Assembly (NCBI RefSeq): GCF_009882985.1
Contig: NZ_WTUZ01000010.1
Span: 352-64,351 of the forward strand
DNA length: 64,000 nucleotides
DNA from: Paenibacillus silvestris
GTDB lineage: Bacteria > Bacillota > Bacilli > Paenibacillales > NBRC-103111
Direction: 5' to 3'
The notes below the pieces were generated by a model, which was given only the letters and a program-made list of their open reading frames with translations, searched no databases and had not been told where the DNA came from. This document shows positions 1-8,209 of this stretch, piece by piece (positions within the stretch are counted from its first letter, which is position 1; every line of letters begins with the position of its first letter). Made by a program: the position numbers and the translations under genes.

Positions 1-567
1 CGCACCTGTGGCTCCCGCTGCTCCTGCATTACCAGTCGCACCTGTGGCTCCCGCTGCTCCTGCATTACCAGTTGCACCTGTGGCTCCCGCTGCGCCTGCA
101 TTACCAGTTGCTCCCGCTGCGCCTGCATTACCAGTTGCACCTGTGGCTCCCGCTGCTCCTGCATTACCAGTTGCACCTGTGGCTCCTGCTGCTCCTGCAT
201 TACCAGTCGCACCTGTAGCTCCCGCTGCGCCTGCATTACCAGTTGCACCTGTGGCTCCCGCTGCTCCTGCATTACCAGTCGCACCTGTGGCTCCTGCTGC
301 TCCTGCATTACCAGTCGCACCTGTTGCTCCCGCTGCTCCTGCATTACCAGTTGCACCTGTGGCTCCCGCTGCTCCTGCATTACCAGTCGCACCTGTGGCT
401 CCCGCTGCGCCAGCATTACCAGTTGCACCTGTGGCTCCCGCTGCTCCTGCATTACCAGTCGCACCTGTGGCTCCCGCTGCTCCTGCATTACCAGTCGCAC
501 CTGTCGCTCCCGCTGCTCCTGCATTTCCAGTTGCACCAGTTGCTCCTGCTGCGCCTGCATTACCAGT
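1..567 (-). repeat. 36-bp tandem repeat encoding GATGATGNAGAA
   Basis: Sixteen head-to-tail units run to the window edge. Fifteen are 36 bp long; one (109-135) is 27 bp and lacks a single nine-base Gly-X-Y triplet. Copies differ by scattered single bases. The 27-bp unit is what slipped-strand loss of one triplet would leave while keeping frame. From 568 to about 640 the pattern decays into simpler Gly-X-Thr triplets. Confidence 0.95.
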
Positions 568-1002
568 TGCACCAGTTGCGCCTGTACCTCCAGTTGCTCC
601 AGTTGCTCCAGTTGCTCCAGTTACACCTGTAGTCCCAGTAGCTCCAATGATAGAACCTAAGAGCTCATTTGAAACTATCCGATGCGCTTCAACTAATTCT
701 CCTGTAGACGTTTTTCCCCAAACAGAAACTTCTATCTGAGCTGCAGCGATGCCTCCTGTTGTAAAAACAAATTCAAATTTATCAAGATTAGCAAAGTAAT
801 TTTTGGTTATCACTTGATTTGGAAAAACTTCTAAGGATTCAAGTACATATAACGATCTTGAGCCGTTTAAGATATATCCTTGTATGAGCAATGTTCCAGA
901 ATTAACAGTATCCCTATTATCAATATTGATCGTCACTAGCTGAGTTGGTCTAACTCCGCCGACAGAACTATTATCAATGGGTCCAGTTGACAAAATGGTC
1001 AT
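1..1002 (-). CDS. Collagen-like surface protein, 3' end beyond window
   Basis: Probable spore-coat, exosporium or cell-surface structural protein. It starts at the ATG at 1002, which follows a TAGGAGG ribosome site at 1014-1020. Residues 1-114 form a non-collagen head. After a short LGSIIG link, about 215 residues follow as Gly-X-Y triplets (mainly GAT, GNA and GAA) that stay in frame to base 1, so the protein is cut by the edge. Gly-X-Y tracts form collagen triple helices in bacterial exosporium filaments such as BclA. By my own count the head is identical at 81 of 114 positions to the neighbouring protein at 1024-1368, which lies 21 bases upstream on the same strand, so the two are probably co-transcribed. 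The export route and C-terminal domain are not visible. Confidence 0.9.
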   Translation of the reverse strand, partial: MTILSTGPIDNSSVGGVRPTQLVTINIDNRDTVNSGTLLIQGYILNGSRSLYVLESLEVFPNQVITKNYFANLDKFEFVFTTGGIAAAQIEVSVWGKTSTGELVEAHRIVSNELLGSIIGATGTTGVTGATGATGATGGTGATGATGNAGAAGATGATGNAGAAGATGATGNAGAAGATGATGNAGAAGATGATGNAGAAGATGATGNAGAAGATGATGNAGAAGATGATGNAGAAGATGATGNAGAAGATGATGNAGAAGATGATGNAGAAGATGATGNAGAAGATGATGNAGAAGATGNAGAAGATGATGNAGAAGATGATGNAGAAGATGA

Positions 1003-1023
1003 ATAAATGAAAACCTCCTATTA

Positions 1024-1368
1024 TTAAAGTTCAGACAATACAAGCCGATGAGCAACAACCAACTGCCCGGATTCATTTTTTCCCCAGGCAGAAACTCCAG
1101 TCTGATCTACAGCGGTTCCTCCTGTAGTAAAAACAAATTCAAATTTATCAAAATTAGCAAAGTAATTTTTGGTTAATACTTGATTTGGAAAGACTTCCAA
1201 AGATTCAAGTACATATAACGATCTAGTGCCAGTTAAGATATATCCTTGTATGAGCAGAGTTGCAGAATTAACAGTATCCCGATTATCCATTATTACTGTT
1301 ATCTGTTGGGTGGGCCTCGTGCCACTGATAGCATTGTTTTCTATCGGTCCGCTTGATAAGACAGCCAT
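1024..1368 (-). CDS. Stand-alone head-domain protein, paralogue of the collagen-like protein
   Basis: A 114-residue protein made up only of the head domain found at the start of the following collagen-like gene. It has no signal peptide, membrane segment or cysteines. It is rich in beta-prone and aromatic residues, with conserved blocks [31 protein letters not shown] and [10 protein letters not shown] do not recognise a named family. Because it lacks the Gly-X-Y tail it may be an anchor, cap or partner of the collagen-like protein (inference). The ATG follows an AGGAGGG ribosome site, and the gene is first in the two-gene unit. Confidence 0.85.
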   Translation of the reverse strand: MAVLSSGPIENNAISGTRPTQQITVIMDNRDTVNSATLLIQGYILTGTRSLYVLESLEVFPNQVLTKNYFANFDKFEFVFTTGGTAVDQTGVSAWGKNESGQLVVAHRLVLSEL

Positions 1369-1588
1369 TTATATTTTTCCCTCCTAATCATATGTTTGAT
1401 ATTTACATAGGTTTGCAAAAAAAATTTACTAGAGAGTAAATAAGTAAACCTCACTTCTAAACTATGCAATTTTTAAAGAGAAGGTTTGGACTTAAATAGA
1501 GAAATTACCAGTTATTTTCCACCATTTTTTGAGTTTTAAAAAAAGATAGATTCTATCAATCTAGTTAGTGAAAAAGAAAAAAACAAAA

Positions 1589-1615
1589 AAAGAGCAGTCT
1601 GCTTACCTGCTCTTT
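1589..1615 (-). terminator. Rho-independent terminator
   Basis: A 9-bp stem (AAAGAGCAG with CTGCTCTTT) is followed on the minus strand by a long T-rich tract. It lies 45 bases past the stop of the SemiSWEET-like gene. The rest of 1369-1660 shows no gene. Confidence 0.85.
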
Positions 1616-1660
1616 AGTGACTATTCAGCTATAGTTTAGTTACGGCATTATTATCATTCA

Positions 1661-1939
1661 TTACCGAGTTCGATATCGAACAATAAGGATGTTGACAAGT
1701 AAAACAACACATAAAGACATTGTATTCGTTATCAAAAAAGCTAAACCAACACCCGTTACTGCCAAGCTAATAGCATATGCTTCCATAAGACTAATTCCCA
1801 ATAAGATGAGTAAGTAAGACTTTAAACTTAAATCTGCAACCGATTTACTTTTCACAATTTGAATGATCTGAGGAATCCAACCTAAAGAAAGAATGATGCC
1901 ACCAATTAGTTGCATGATTGAAAACAGCATTGCATGCAT
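1661..1939 (-). CDS. SemiSWEET-like PQ-loop transporter
   Basis: A 92-residue membrane protein with three predicted helices (about residues 5-23, 41-60 and 64-86). It has the PQ-loop signature GWIPQIIQIVKSKS after helix 1 and a conserved Asn (ITNTMS) in helix 3. Bacterial SemiSWEETs are about 85-95 residues, dimerise and move small sugars by facilitated diffusion. The substrate cannot be told from sequence. The first ATG (1939) follows GGTGAGG at good spacing; a second in-frame ATG three codons later is possible. Its own terminator follows. Confidence 0.8.
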   Translation of the reverse strand: MHAMLFSIMQLIGGIILSLGWIPQIIQIVKSKSVADLSLKSYLLILLGISLMEAYAISLAVTGVGLAFLITNTMSLCVVLLVNILIVRYRTR

Positions 1940-2030
1940 ATACGCACCTCACCGATTTTTATTTATATGATATTCGGTGCATGCCGCTGATGATCAATAT
2001 TGGATGAACTTTCACGGTTATTTCAATTCC

Positions 2031-2540
2031 TTAGGGCAGTTCATGTATCCGAAATCTAACATCTTTAACAATTTCCTTAGCGAGTTCCCCGGGGTACTTG
2101 TGGTTAGCATCTAGCAGAAACGGCTCATTGGTAGCTGATGCCATTAATTTGTTCCTAAGAAAGATCGAACGTTCGATATACGGAGAATCTCCTCGCTGGT
2201 TGAGTCGAGCGGCGAGCGTTTCCGGTTCAGCATGCAGCACCACATAGTGAAACGTCGTGTTATGATCAGACAGCTGCTCATAGAACCATATCAGTTCATC
2301 TTCAACGACGAAATCGATAACCACATCTAACCCATGCTGAAGATAATTACGGGTTACCGCAGTAATATTAAGCCAAGCAAGATGCAGTCGTTCCTGCCAT
2401 GGAGGTTCGTTCTCTCCTCGGTATACATGGAGTAGAAGATCTCCCTCGACCAAAGCACATTGGTTCATTGAATCGGCCAGCGATCTGGAAACGGTGGATT
2501 TCCCTACTCCAAGCGGTCCAGAGATAATAAAGACAGCCAT
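2031..2540 (-). CDS. P-loop small-molecule kinase
   Basis: A 169-residue protein with a Walker A motif GPLGVGKST at residues 8-16, an acidic VEGDLLLH segment in the acceptor-binding position of adenylate/shikimate/gluconate-type kinases, and a lid-like stretch ARLNQRGDSPYIERS. The family phosphorylates small molecules with ATP; the substrate is unknown here. It lies 18 bases behind the phosphotransferase gene at 2559 on the same strand, so both are probably made together. Chloramphenicol phosphotransferase-like proteins share this fold, but nothing specific points there. Confidence 0.75.
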   Translation of the reverse strand: MAVFIISGPLGVGKSTVSRSLADSMNQCALVEGDLLLHVYRGENEPPWQERLHLAWLNITAVTRNYLQHGLDVVIDFVVEDELIWFYEQLSDHNTTFHYVVLHAEPETLAARLNQRGDSPYIERSIFLRNKLMASATNEPFLLDANHKYPGELAKEIVKDVRFRIHELP

Positions 2541-2558
2541 TTGATCCCTCCTTCACTG

Positions 2559-3596
2559 TTATGTTCGTTTTTGCAATATAGCATCTATAGCCCTGACATT
2601 TGCTTCAATACTATCCCAGCGGTTCATACAATGATAAAGAATCTTTTCCAAATCCTTTTCATTCTGGACTTCTTCCGTGTTGCGATGGAGGATATTCATT
2701 AACCAATTGGTTAGATTACGAAGATGGTTGCGATAAGCGTAGAACCGTAATAAGTCAAGATTTAACGTCAGAGATTCTCCTATATTTTTTTCGTAAGCGG
2801 AAAAGAAAACATCAAACTCCTCCCCCATATAGTTAACGAAATTATATTCTGGCGGCGCTAAGATGGCCGATTCCCAATCAATAAAATACAACTCGTTTTT
2901 ATGACGAATCAAATTGCCTCCCCAAATATCGCCATGGCATAATACTTTCTCTTTCGTTTCTGCGATGGATATACCTTGAAGTTTGCGCACAAGATGCAAT
3001 AAGGCGAATATTTGCTCTTTCTTTGACAATACCACCTGACGTAAAGTCTGTTTAATAGGATTATTAAAGGTAATGGTGCTCTCAATCATCGAAATGCACT
3101 TCTCTAAGTCAGACTCAAAGGAAATATCAAATGTATCTGCCAAGAGCGTTGTCCTATCTATAAAAGGTGTAATTAGCTGTATCGCAGCCACTGATTTACC
3201 GATGTTTTCAAGCATCTCCTTTGAGAAAGGATAGGCTTCAGCTAATGTCTCCCCTTCTATAAAGTTAAATAATACTACTGTGACATTATTAAATGTTGTT
3301 TTAAAACCGCCATCCCGATTTAATATTGGATATGTCATGTTTCGAAAAAGCCCTTGATGATACATCTGCCAAGTTAACGGTAAGTAAAACTGAAGACGCT
3401 CCACCCTTGTCCTTTGTCCGTCATTTTGATGATCAAATAATTTCACATAATATTTTTCTCCGTTCGCACAGTTCACCCAATATGAGTAAGCTGAATCCCC
3501 CTGCGGAATGAAATGAACGCTTGCAATCTCTATCCCGTACTCTTGATCAAGGTTCATCATAAGCACACCATTTTCGATATAATAATTAACCTCCAA
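2559..3596 (-). CDS. Aminoglycoside phosphotransferase (APH)-family kinase
   Basis: A protein-kinase-like small-molecule kinase. It shows the Brenner motif LCHGDIWGGNLI (catalytic Asp and metal-binding Asn) and the FIDWES motif (DFG equivalent). The N-terminal stretch (PYGIEI-like start, YYVKLF with the ATP-anchoring Lys) resembles spectinomycin-phosphotransferase-like proteins. The open frame extends to 3962, but that part overlaps cwlJ and its terminator and is unlikely to be coding. I choose the TTG at 3596, eight bases after GGGGGGAG; ATGs at 3560 and 3557 are alternatives. The substrate is unknown. It is followed by the P-loop kinase at 2031. Confidence 0.75.
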   Translation of the reverse strand: MEVNYYIENGVLMMNLDQEYGIEIASVHFIPQGDSAYSYWVNCANGEKYYVKLFDHQNDGQRTRVERLQFYLPLTWQMYHQGLFRNMTYPILNRDGGFKTTFNNVTVVLFNFIEGETLAEAYPFSKEMLENIGKSVAAIQLITPFIDRTTLLADTFDISFESDLEKCISMIESTITFNNPIKQTLRQVVLSKKEQIFALLHLVRKLQGISIAETKEKVLCHGDIWGGNLIRHKNELYFIDWESAILAPPEYNFVNYMGEEFDVFFSAYEKNIGESLTLNLDLLRFYAYRNHLRNLTNWLMNILHRNTEEVQNEKDLEKILYHCMNRWDSIEANVRAIDAILQKRT

Positions 3597-3721
3597 ACTC
3601 TTCACTCCCCCCCAATAGCTTCGTATATGTAAATTTCTCCTACATTCATTAAGTATCCTCCCTAAGTCAAAAACTTCCTCGATACGGACGAATTCCCAAA
3701 GAGCCCGTCCCAGAAGGTCAC

Positions 3722-3766
3722 AAAAAAGCTGCCCCTCGGTCATTAAATGACTTTCGGGACAGCCTC
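3722..3766 (-). terminator. Terminator of cwlJ
   Basis: On the minus strand a long hairpin (AGGCTGTCCC with GGGGCAGCT, inner arms AAGTCAT and ATGAC) ends in a run of six T. It lies 18 bases after the cwlJ stop. Confidence 0.85.
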
Positions 3767-3783
3767 TTGTCTTTAAAATAAAC

Positions 3784-4227
3784 TTAAAACGTATTATACA
3801 CATTTTGACATTCTTGCGCCGTAGGTTCATAAAAACAGTGCTTCTTCCATCTACCTGCGATCGGCTGATTATACCAAGTTGACGGACATGGCCCGGGATT
3901 TTGGAACGTACCTGGCCGGAAATACCATAGGGAGAATTTGCCTGGCCAATCCCGTTCGCCATTCACAGCCCGTTGCGCCAGACGGCGTTCCCTCTCTCTT
4001 GCGTTTTGATAGTACAAACCATGTTGCAACGCCTCGAAGGCATGCGGCTGGTTAATCATTTGGGGAATTGTTCGAATTCCTTTAAAATCGGAGCAATTCG
4101 CTCTTATTCGGTTAATACCTACATTCCCAACAAGGAGCATGCCCTTTTCGCCTTCGGTCTCAGCTTCAGCTCGAAGCAATCTTGCCAACATATCTATATC
4201 CTGTTTCCTCGCTTTTACGACTGCCAT
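3784..4227 (-). CDS. cwlJ: Spore cortex-lytic hydrolase CwlJ
   Basis: A 147-residue protein that closely follows Bacillus CwlJ (142 residues) over its whole length. Recognisable blocks are an AVVKAR start, ARLLRAEAE (catalytic Glu of the SleB/CwlJ Hydrolase_2 family), LLVGNVGINR, NQPHAFEA, KFSLWYFRP and the invariant end NVYNTF. CwlJ degrades the cortex peptidoglycan (muramic-delta-lactam containing) during germination and sits at the spore coat. It has no signal peptide, as expected, since it is made in the mother cell. The usual partner gerQ is not adjacent. The ATG follows AGAGGTG. Confidence 0.95.
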   Translation of the reverse strand: MAVVKARKQDIDMLARLLRAEAETEGEKGMLLVGNVGINRIRANCSDFKGIRTIPQMINQPHAFEALQHGLYYQNARERERRLAQRAVNGERDWPGKFSLWYFRPGTFQNPGPCPSTWYNQPIAGRWKKHCFYEPTAQECQNVYNTF

Positions 4228-4443
4228 TGGCTCACCTCTTTAGATTTCTAGACTCATTATATTGTAGGTGAAGCGGAAGTGTTACCCTGTCAATATAGAG
4301 AGCGAAAATAAAATAATCTCAAGATGAACTACAGTGCTTTTGATCAACTCTCAACAGCCTAGATCATGCTATTATTATACTTGCTAGTCAGTCTATTCGT
4401 ATTACGGAAAGCCCAAACTATTCCGCTTGGAGGCATTCAAACA

Positions 4444-5280
4444 ATGAGAATCGATGCGCATCAGCATTACTGGATTACATCAAGAACAGACTATGGGTGG
4501 TTACAGCCTTCACTAGGGAGATTATATGCCGATTATCTACCAGAGCAGCTGAAGCCTTTACTGGTACGACATAGTATAGAACAAACGATTATTGTGCAGG
4601 CTGCTCCTACCATTGATGAAACGAAATTCCTCTTACAAATAGCGGATAGGGAGTCTACCGTTGCAGGCGTTGTCGGTTGGCTGGACATGGAGTCTGATAC
4701 CTTTGAACCTGATCTGGTACTTATGCGAAAACATCCGAAGTTTATCGGTATCCGCCCCATGATTCAGGATTTACCTTCAAACTGGATTATCAAGCCAAAG
4801 GTACTCAAGCATTTTAAGTTATTGGAAAGCGAACAATTCCCTGTAGACCTACAAGCGAATCCAAGGCATTTGCCCTATATTGTGGAAATGCTAAAGTACA
4901 CGCCTAATCTGCGGGCTGTGATCGATCATTTGGCGAAACCGCCAATCGAAAGTGGAGAACTCGAACCATGGAAATCGTTTATTGAGCAGATTGCAGCTTA
5001 CCCTAATACAATGTGCAAGCTTTCGGGAATGGTACCTGAACAGCTCGATGCGCCATGGTCGCGAGAATCTATCCTTCCATTCGCACAATGTGTTATCCGT
5101 TCGTTTGGTATTCAGCGAGTGATGTTCGGCAGCGATTGGCCTGTTTGCTTATTCGCTGCAACTTATGATGAAGTCATTGGGTTATTTGAATATTGCCTAG
5201 GAACAAATTGGAGCGAAGATGAGAAAGCTGCTGTATTTGGTAATAATGCAATCCAATTTTATAAGCTAAAAACAGAATAA
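4444..5280 (+). CDS. Amidohydrolase 2-family lactonase-like hydrolase
   Basis: A 278-residue TIM-barrel metal-dependent hydrolase. It opens with MRIDAHQHYW (metal-binding HxH at residues 6 and 8), has DLQANP, VIDHLAKP (His ligand) and a terminal MFGSDWPVC with the catalytic/metal Asp. This pattern is typical of L-fucono-1,5-lactonase and related sugar-lactone hydrolases in COG3618; the real substrate is open. The frame extends upstream to 4366 with a hydrophobic stretch, but GGAGG sits ten bases before 4444 and family members start here. Single gene, divergent from cwlJ. Confidence 0.82.
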   Translation: MRIDAHQHYWITSRTDYGWLQPSLGRLYADYLPEQLKPLLVRHSIEQTIIVQAAPTIDETKFLLQIADRESTVAGVVGWLDMESDTFEPDLVLMRKHPKFIGIRPMIQDLPSNWIIKPKVLKHFKLLESEQFPVDLQANPRHLPYIVEMLKYTPNLRAVIDHLAKPPIESGELEPWKSFIEQIAAYPNTMCKLSGMVPEQLDAPWSRESILPFAQCVIRSFGIQRVMFGSDWPVCLFAATYDEVIGLFEYCLGTNWSEDEKAAVFGNNAIQFYKLKTE

Positions 5281-5319
5281 TTAAAGCTTGATTACATACT
5301 TTCTCCGAAGCTATGAAAA

Positions 5320-5356
5320 CAAACAGACTGCCGCATTTTTTGCGAACAGTCTGTTT
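5320..5356 (+). terminator. Terminator between convergent genes
   Basis: A 10-bp stem (AAACAGACTG with CAGTCTGTTT) with a T-rich loop and tail. It lies between the amidohydrolase and the convergent esterase and may serve both strands. Confidence 0.75.
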
Positions 5357-5415
5357 TGCGTGAGAAAGATTAAGCTTTTGAATACTTGCGTTAACTAACA
5401 ATTACATTCTCAACC

Positions 5416-6111
5416 TTAACCAATATTGAGCAGAATGTTACATAGTTGATCAGGAGTTGAATAAAACGGAGAATGATCTGTATCCAACGTAAATACTTCT
5501 TTGCAAGGAGATGCGGCTTGCATTTGCCTCTGCATATCGATGGGTATGGCATTATCTCGAAGGCCTTCGATGTAGTACCGAGGAACTTGACCAAAATTAT
5601 TTTGCGTCAGGCTTAGCGGTGTCACGAATGGACTCGTTGCTTGTTCCTGTAATCGAGATACAGCTCCAGTTGCATCCTCATCCGAACAACTATTGTAGAA
5701 TATTTGCCTTGCTTTGTCTGCTGCAACGTTAATTGTACGCCCATCTTTTGAGACCAACATATTGGGATTAGGCGGAATTACGAGCATGTTTTGACCATTC
5801 TGTAAGAGGAATGCTGTTAAATAAACGAGCGATTTAATTCGATTCGGACGATACTCTGCTGCTTGGGATACAACAATCCCTCCCATGCTGTGTCCCACTA
5901 GAATAACCTCCTCATCTAGTTCATCAATAGCAGCTACCACACGATCCGTATACACCGCGAGTGATACCTTTGAAATTGGGGTTTGGTCTTTTCCGTGTCC
6001 GGGCAAATCAATCGTAATTACACGATGTCCGGCGGATTCTAATAAAGGAACGATTTTCTCCCAACACCAAGCTCCGTGCCAGGCGCCATGAATGAGCAGA
6101 TAAGTAGACAA
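5416..6111 (-). CDS. Alpha/beta hydrolase, plant-esterase-like
   Basis: About 231 residues. Features are the oxyanion motif LLIHGAWHGAWCW near the N-terminus, the nucleophile elbow VGHSMGG, an acidic residue in YYIEGLRDNAIP and the catalytic His in DTDHSPF, completing a Ser-Asp-His triad. The HGAWHGAWCW start and overall length match the salicylate-esterase/hydroxynitrile-lyase-like group common in Bacilli. The frame opens with a GTG at 6120 that abuts the ribosome site; the TTG at 6111, eight bases after GAGAGG, is the better start. The physiological ester is unknown. Confidence 0.82.
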   Translation of the reverse strand: MSTYLLIHGAWHGAWCWEKIVPLLESAGHRVITIDLPGHGKDQTPISKVSLAVYTDRVVAAIDELDEEVILVGHSMGGIVVSQAAEYRPNRIKSLVYLTAFLLQNGQNMLVIPPNPNMLVSKDGRTINVAADKARQIFYNSCSDEDATGAVSRLQEQATSPFVTPLSLTQNNFGQVPRYYIEGLRDNAIPIDMQRQMQAASPCKEVFTLDTDHSPFYSTPDQLCNILLNIG

Positions 6112-6207
6112 CGAAATCACCTCTCTGAATAAAATGTTGTAAAATAATGAAATTAAGTTTCACATCTGATAACAAGGGACCCATTCCTAGCAAGATGCTC
6201 GTACTCT

Positions 6208-6864
6208 TTAATCAACAACCTTATAACTGACAGCCGTTAAACGCTGAGCTGCTTCCTCCGCTTCACGGTACGCTTTATCTCGTATTTCATCCCATTTTAA
6301 GATGGCCGTTCCTTGCGCCCTAATGATTTGATAATCCTCGATACCCAGAAAATTAAACATCGATTTAAGGTACTTATGCGAATATTCAACCTCCGAATAC
6401 CAATCATTATTCGTATAAACGGATCCGCTTCCTTGTATAACAAGCATGCTGCGGCCGTCGTTTAACAAACCGACGGAGCCGTTTTCAGTAAATTTATACG
6501 TCTCGCGCGGAACAATAATCGTATCCATATAATCCTTCAGTTTAGAAGGAATGTTAAAATTGTGCATGGGCATGACAATAACATATATCGTCGAATCTTT
6601 AAATTGTTTAAGAATTTCATTGCTTCGATCCGTAACTTGCTGTTCGGCATCAGAAAGATGCTCTCCTTTACTAAGTTTGTCACTGGCGCTTAGTGACGTA
6701 AGGTCCACAGCTGGAATCTGTTCGTCGTACAGGTTAATTTGCTCTACAGTTGCCGCTGGATTGAGCTGCTTATATGCACTTAGGAAGCGGTTCAGTATAA
6801 GCAAACTTATGGATTGTTGTGACTCCACGCGAGGGTGGGCATTGATAACTAGCATTTTAGACAT
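6208..6864 (-). CDS. azoR: FMN-dependent NADH azoreductase
   Basis: A 218-residue flavodoxin-fold quinone/azo reductase. The N-terminal MLVINAHPR strand-loop binds FMN phosphate. The segment MPMHNFNIPSKLKDYMD is the family hallmark (N-F-N-I-P-S-x-L-K-x-Y-x-D), and GSGSVYTN contributes to the flavin site. AzoR enzymes transfer two electrons from NAD(P)H to quinones and azo dyes, usually for thiol or quinone stress. It is a single gene with a modest ribosome site (AAAGGAATG). The esterase lies downstream on the same strand. Confidence 0.88.
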   Translation of the reverse strand: MSKMLVINAHPRVESQQSISLLILNRFLSAYKQLNPAATVEQINLYDEQIPAVDLTSLSASDKLSKGEHLSDAEQQVTDRSNEILKQFKDSTIYVIVMPMHNFNIPSKLKDYMDTIIVPRETYKFTENGSVGLLNDGRSMLVIQGSGSVYTNNDWYSEVEYSHKYLKSMFNFLGIEDYQIIRAQGTAILKWDEIRDKAYREAEEAAQRLTAVSYKVVD

Positions 6865-6927
6865 TAGATAATCATTCCTTTGGGTTTATTTTTGAGTACT
6901 TAAATCGTGAAATTAGTGGAGAAGGAC

Positions 6928-8193
6928 TTATGGAATGCCCCTCTCCAATTTCTCAATTAAAGCGAAAATATCAATTCCAAGTGTAATTTTCGCTTCTGAT
7001 TCACAGGTCTCGGGCCGGCATTGAGACTTTGGCTTACTTAGCTTTGCAAGCTCCTCTGAAAAGAGAATTTTGGCTCGTAAGGCTTCAAACGAACAGATCC
7101 TGCCTAAACGGTCCATGATACCACTAAGTTTATTCAGTGACTCCGTATTAGCACTAGCGACGCGATGATCAAAATATGCGAATATCTCTTCTTCCCAGTT
7201 CTCAATAACCGTCGTAAGAGGTTCAAAAGCTGCATGAAGCTCAATTGGTAACTTAGCTTTCCAAGTGTGATAGTTGACATATGCCTTTTGTCTGCTGTCG
7301 CTATCATATAAGTCAAAAAAAGATTCCTTCCTGTTATACGCAATATCGAGAGACGGGTGATGACTCAGTAGTTCCTTATCCAACTCTGTAAGCTCTTTAT
7401 GGCGTTTGAGAAGGATAAGGCGATCGTGCTTAAGTCCACGCCTTTCCTTAGGCGATAAGCTTTCTCTATACTGTTTTCGGATGGTTTCTAACGCTTGGTT
7501 AGCCAAACAAAGGACAGAAAACTTATGAATGATGATCATTGCTTTTGGCAATGCAGCCCTCACAGCATCCTTATACGGCTTCCACATATCCATTGTGACA
7601 TATTGAATTCGTTCTTTATTTGCAAGGCGTATGAGATAAGCTACAAGGGTATCTTTGTTACGATTGGGCAAAACGTCTAACAAAGTATGCTCCTCCAGGT
7701 TCGTTAAAACGCATCTTTGTTTAATAACTTGCATGTCGTCAATACCAAGCCATTGAGGAGTTTCAAACTGGAATGTTTCTTGATGACGATTGAGATAATC
7801 ACTAAAAATGCTGCGAACCGTTTTATCATTTAATCCAACATCGTCAGATATGCTGACAAACGTACGTTTTAGGCTTTCCTTCTCTACATAAATCAATAGT
7901 CGTTTGGTGCAGCTCCTCTTCTCATCTATGGTGTGGTCCATGCGTTCCCAGAAGGTTCGATTGCAGCATCTACAGCGATATCTTTGTCGCTTGATTCGAA
8001 GCTCTACACGCTTGCCGTGAATAGGCAAGTCCATACAAATCTGTTCCCTGTTACCGTGTTTTTGTAGGTTCGCTAAGCATCCACAATGAGGGCATGTCGA
8101 AGGTGGAGAGTTCGATGCCACTTCTATTTGAAAATCAGATACATTCTCTCGAATGCTTAGGATGTTGAAATGGGTAAGTTTTAGAATATCCAT
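6928..8193 (-). CDS. ISL3-family transposase
   Basis: A 421-residue DDE transposase. The N-terminal zinc ribbon (CPHCGCLANLQKHG and RYRCRCCNRTFWER), the central helix-turn-helix and the catalytic residues all look intact: Asp in WLGIDDMQV, Asp in YVTMDMWKPY and Glu in ASANTESLNK. I start at the ATG at 8193; the frame runs to 8262 but that part overlaps the MFS gene. Only 16 bases separate the start from the MFS stop. I could not find ISL3-type terminal inverted repeats or a target duplication, so the element is either decayed at its ends or overlaps the neighbour. Confidence 0.9.
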   Translation of the reverse strand: MDILKLTHFNILSIRENVSDFQIEVASNSPPSTCPHCGCLANLQKHGNREQICMDLPIHGKRVELRIKRQRYRCRCCNRTFWERMDHTIDEKRSCTKRLLIYVEKESLKRTFVSISDDVGLNDKTVRSIFSDYLNRHQETFQFETPQWLGIDDMQVIKQRCVLTNLEEHTLLDVLPNRNKDTLVAYLIRLANKERIQYVTMDMWKPYKDAVRAALPKAMIIIHKFSVLCLANQALETIRKQYRESLSPKERRGLKHDRLILLKRHKELTELDKELLSHHPSLDIAYNRKESFFDLYDSDSRQKAYVNYHTWKAKLPIELHAAFEPLTTVIENWEEEIFAYFDHRVASANTESLNKLSGIMDRLGRICSFEALRAKILFSEELAKLSKPKSQCRPETCESEAKITLGIDIFALIEKLERGIP

Positions 8194-8209
8194 TTGAGTT
8201 TCTTCCCAA

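Noticed and set aside
8-739. Long Pro/Ala-rich plus-strand open frame
   Set aside because: It is the antisense of the in-frame Gly-X-Y collagen repeat; the minus strand has the ribosome site, the head domain and the paralogue.
3597-3962. N-terminal extension of the APH-like gene
   Set aside because: It would cover the cwlJ terminator and 3' end, and the APH fold begins after about residue 123 of that frame.
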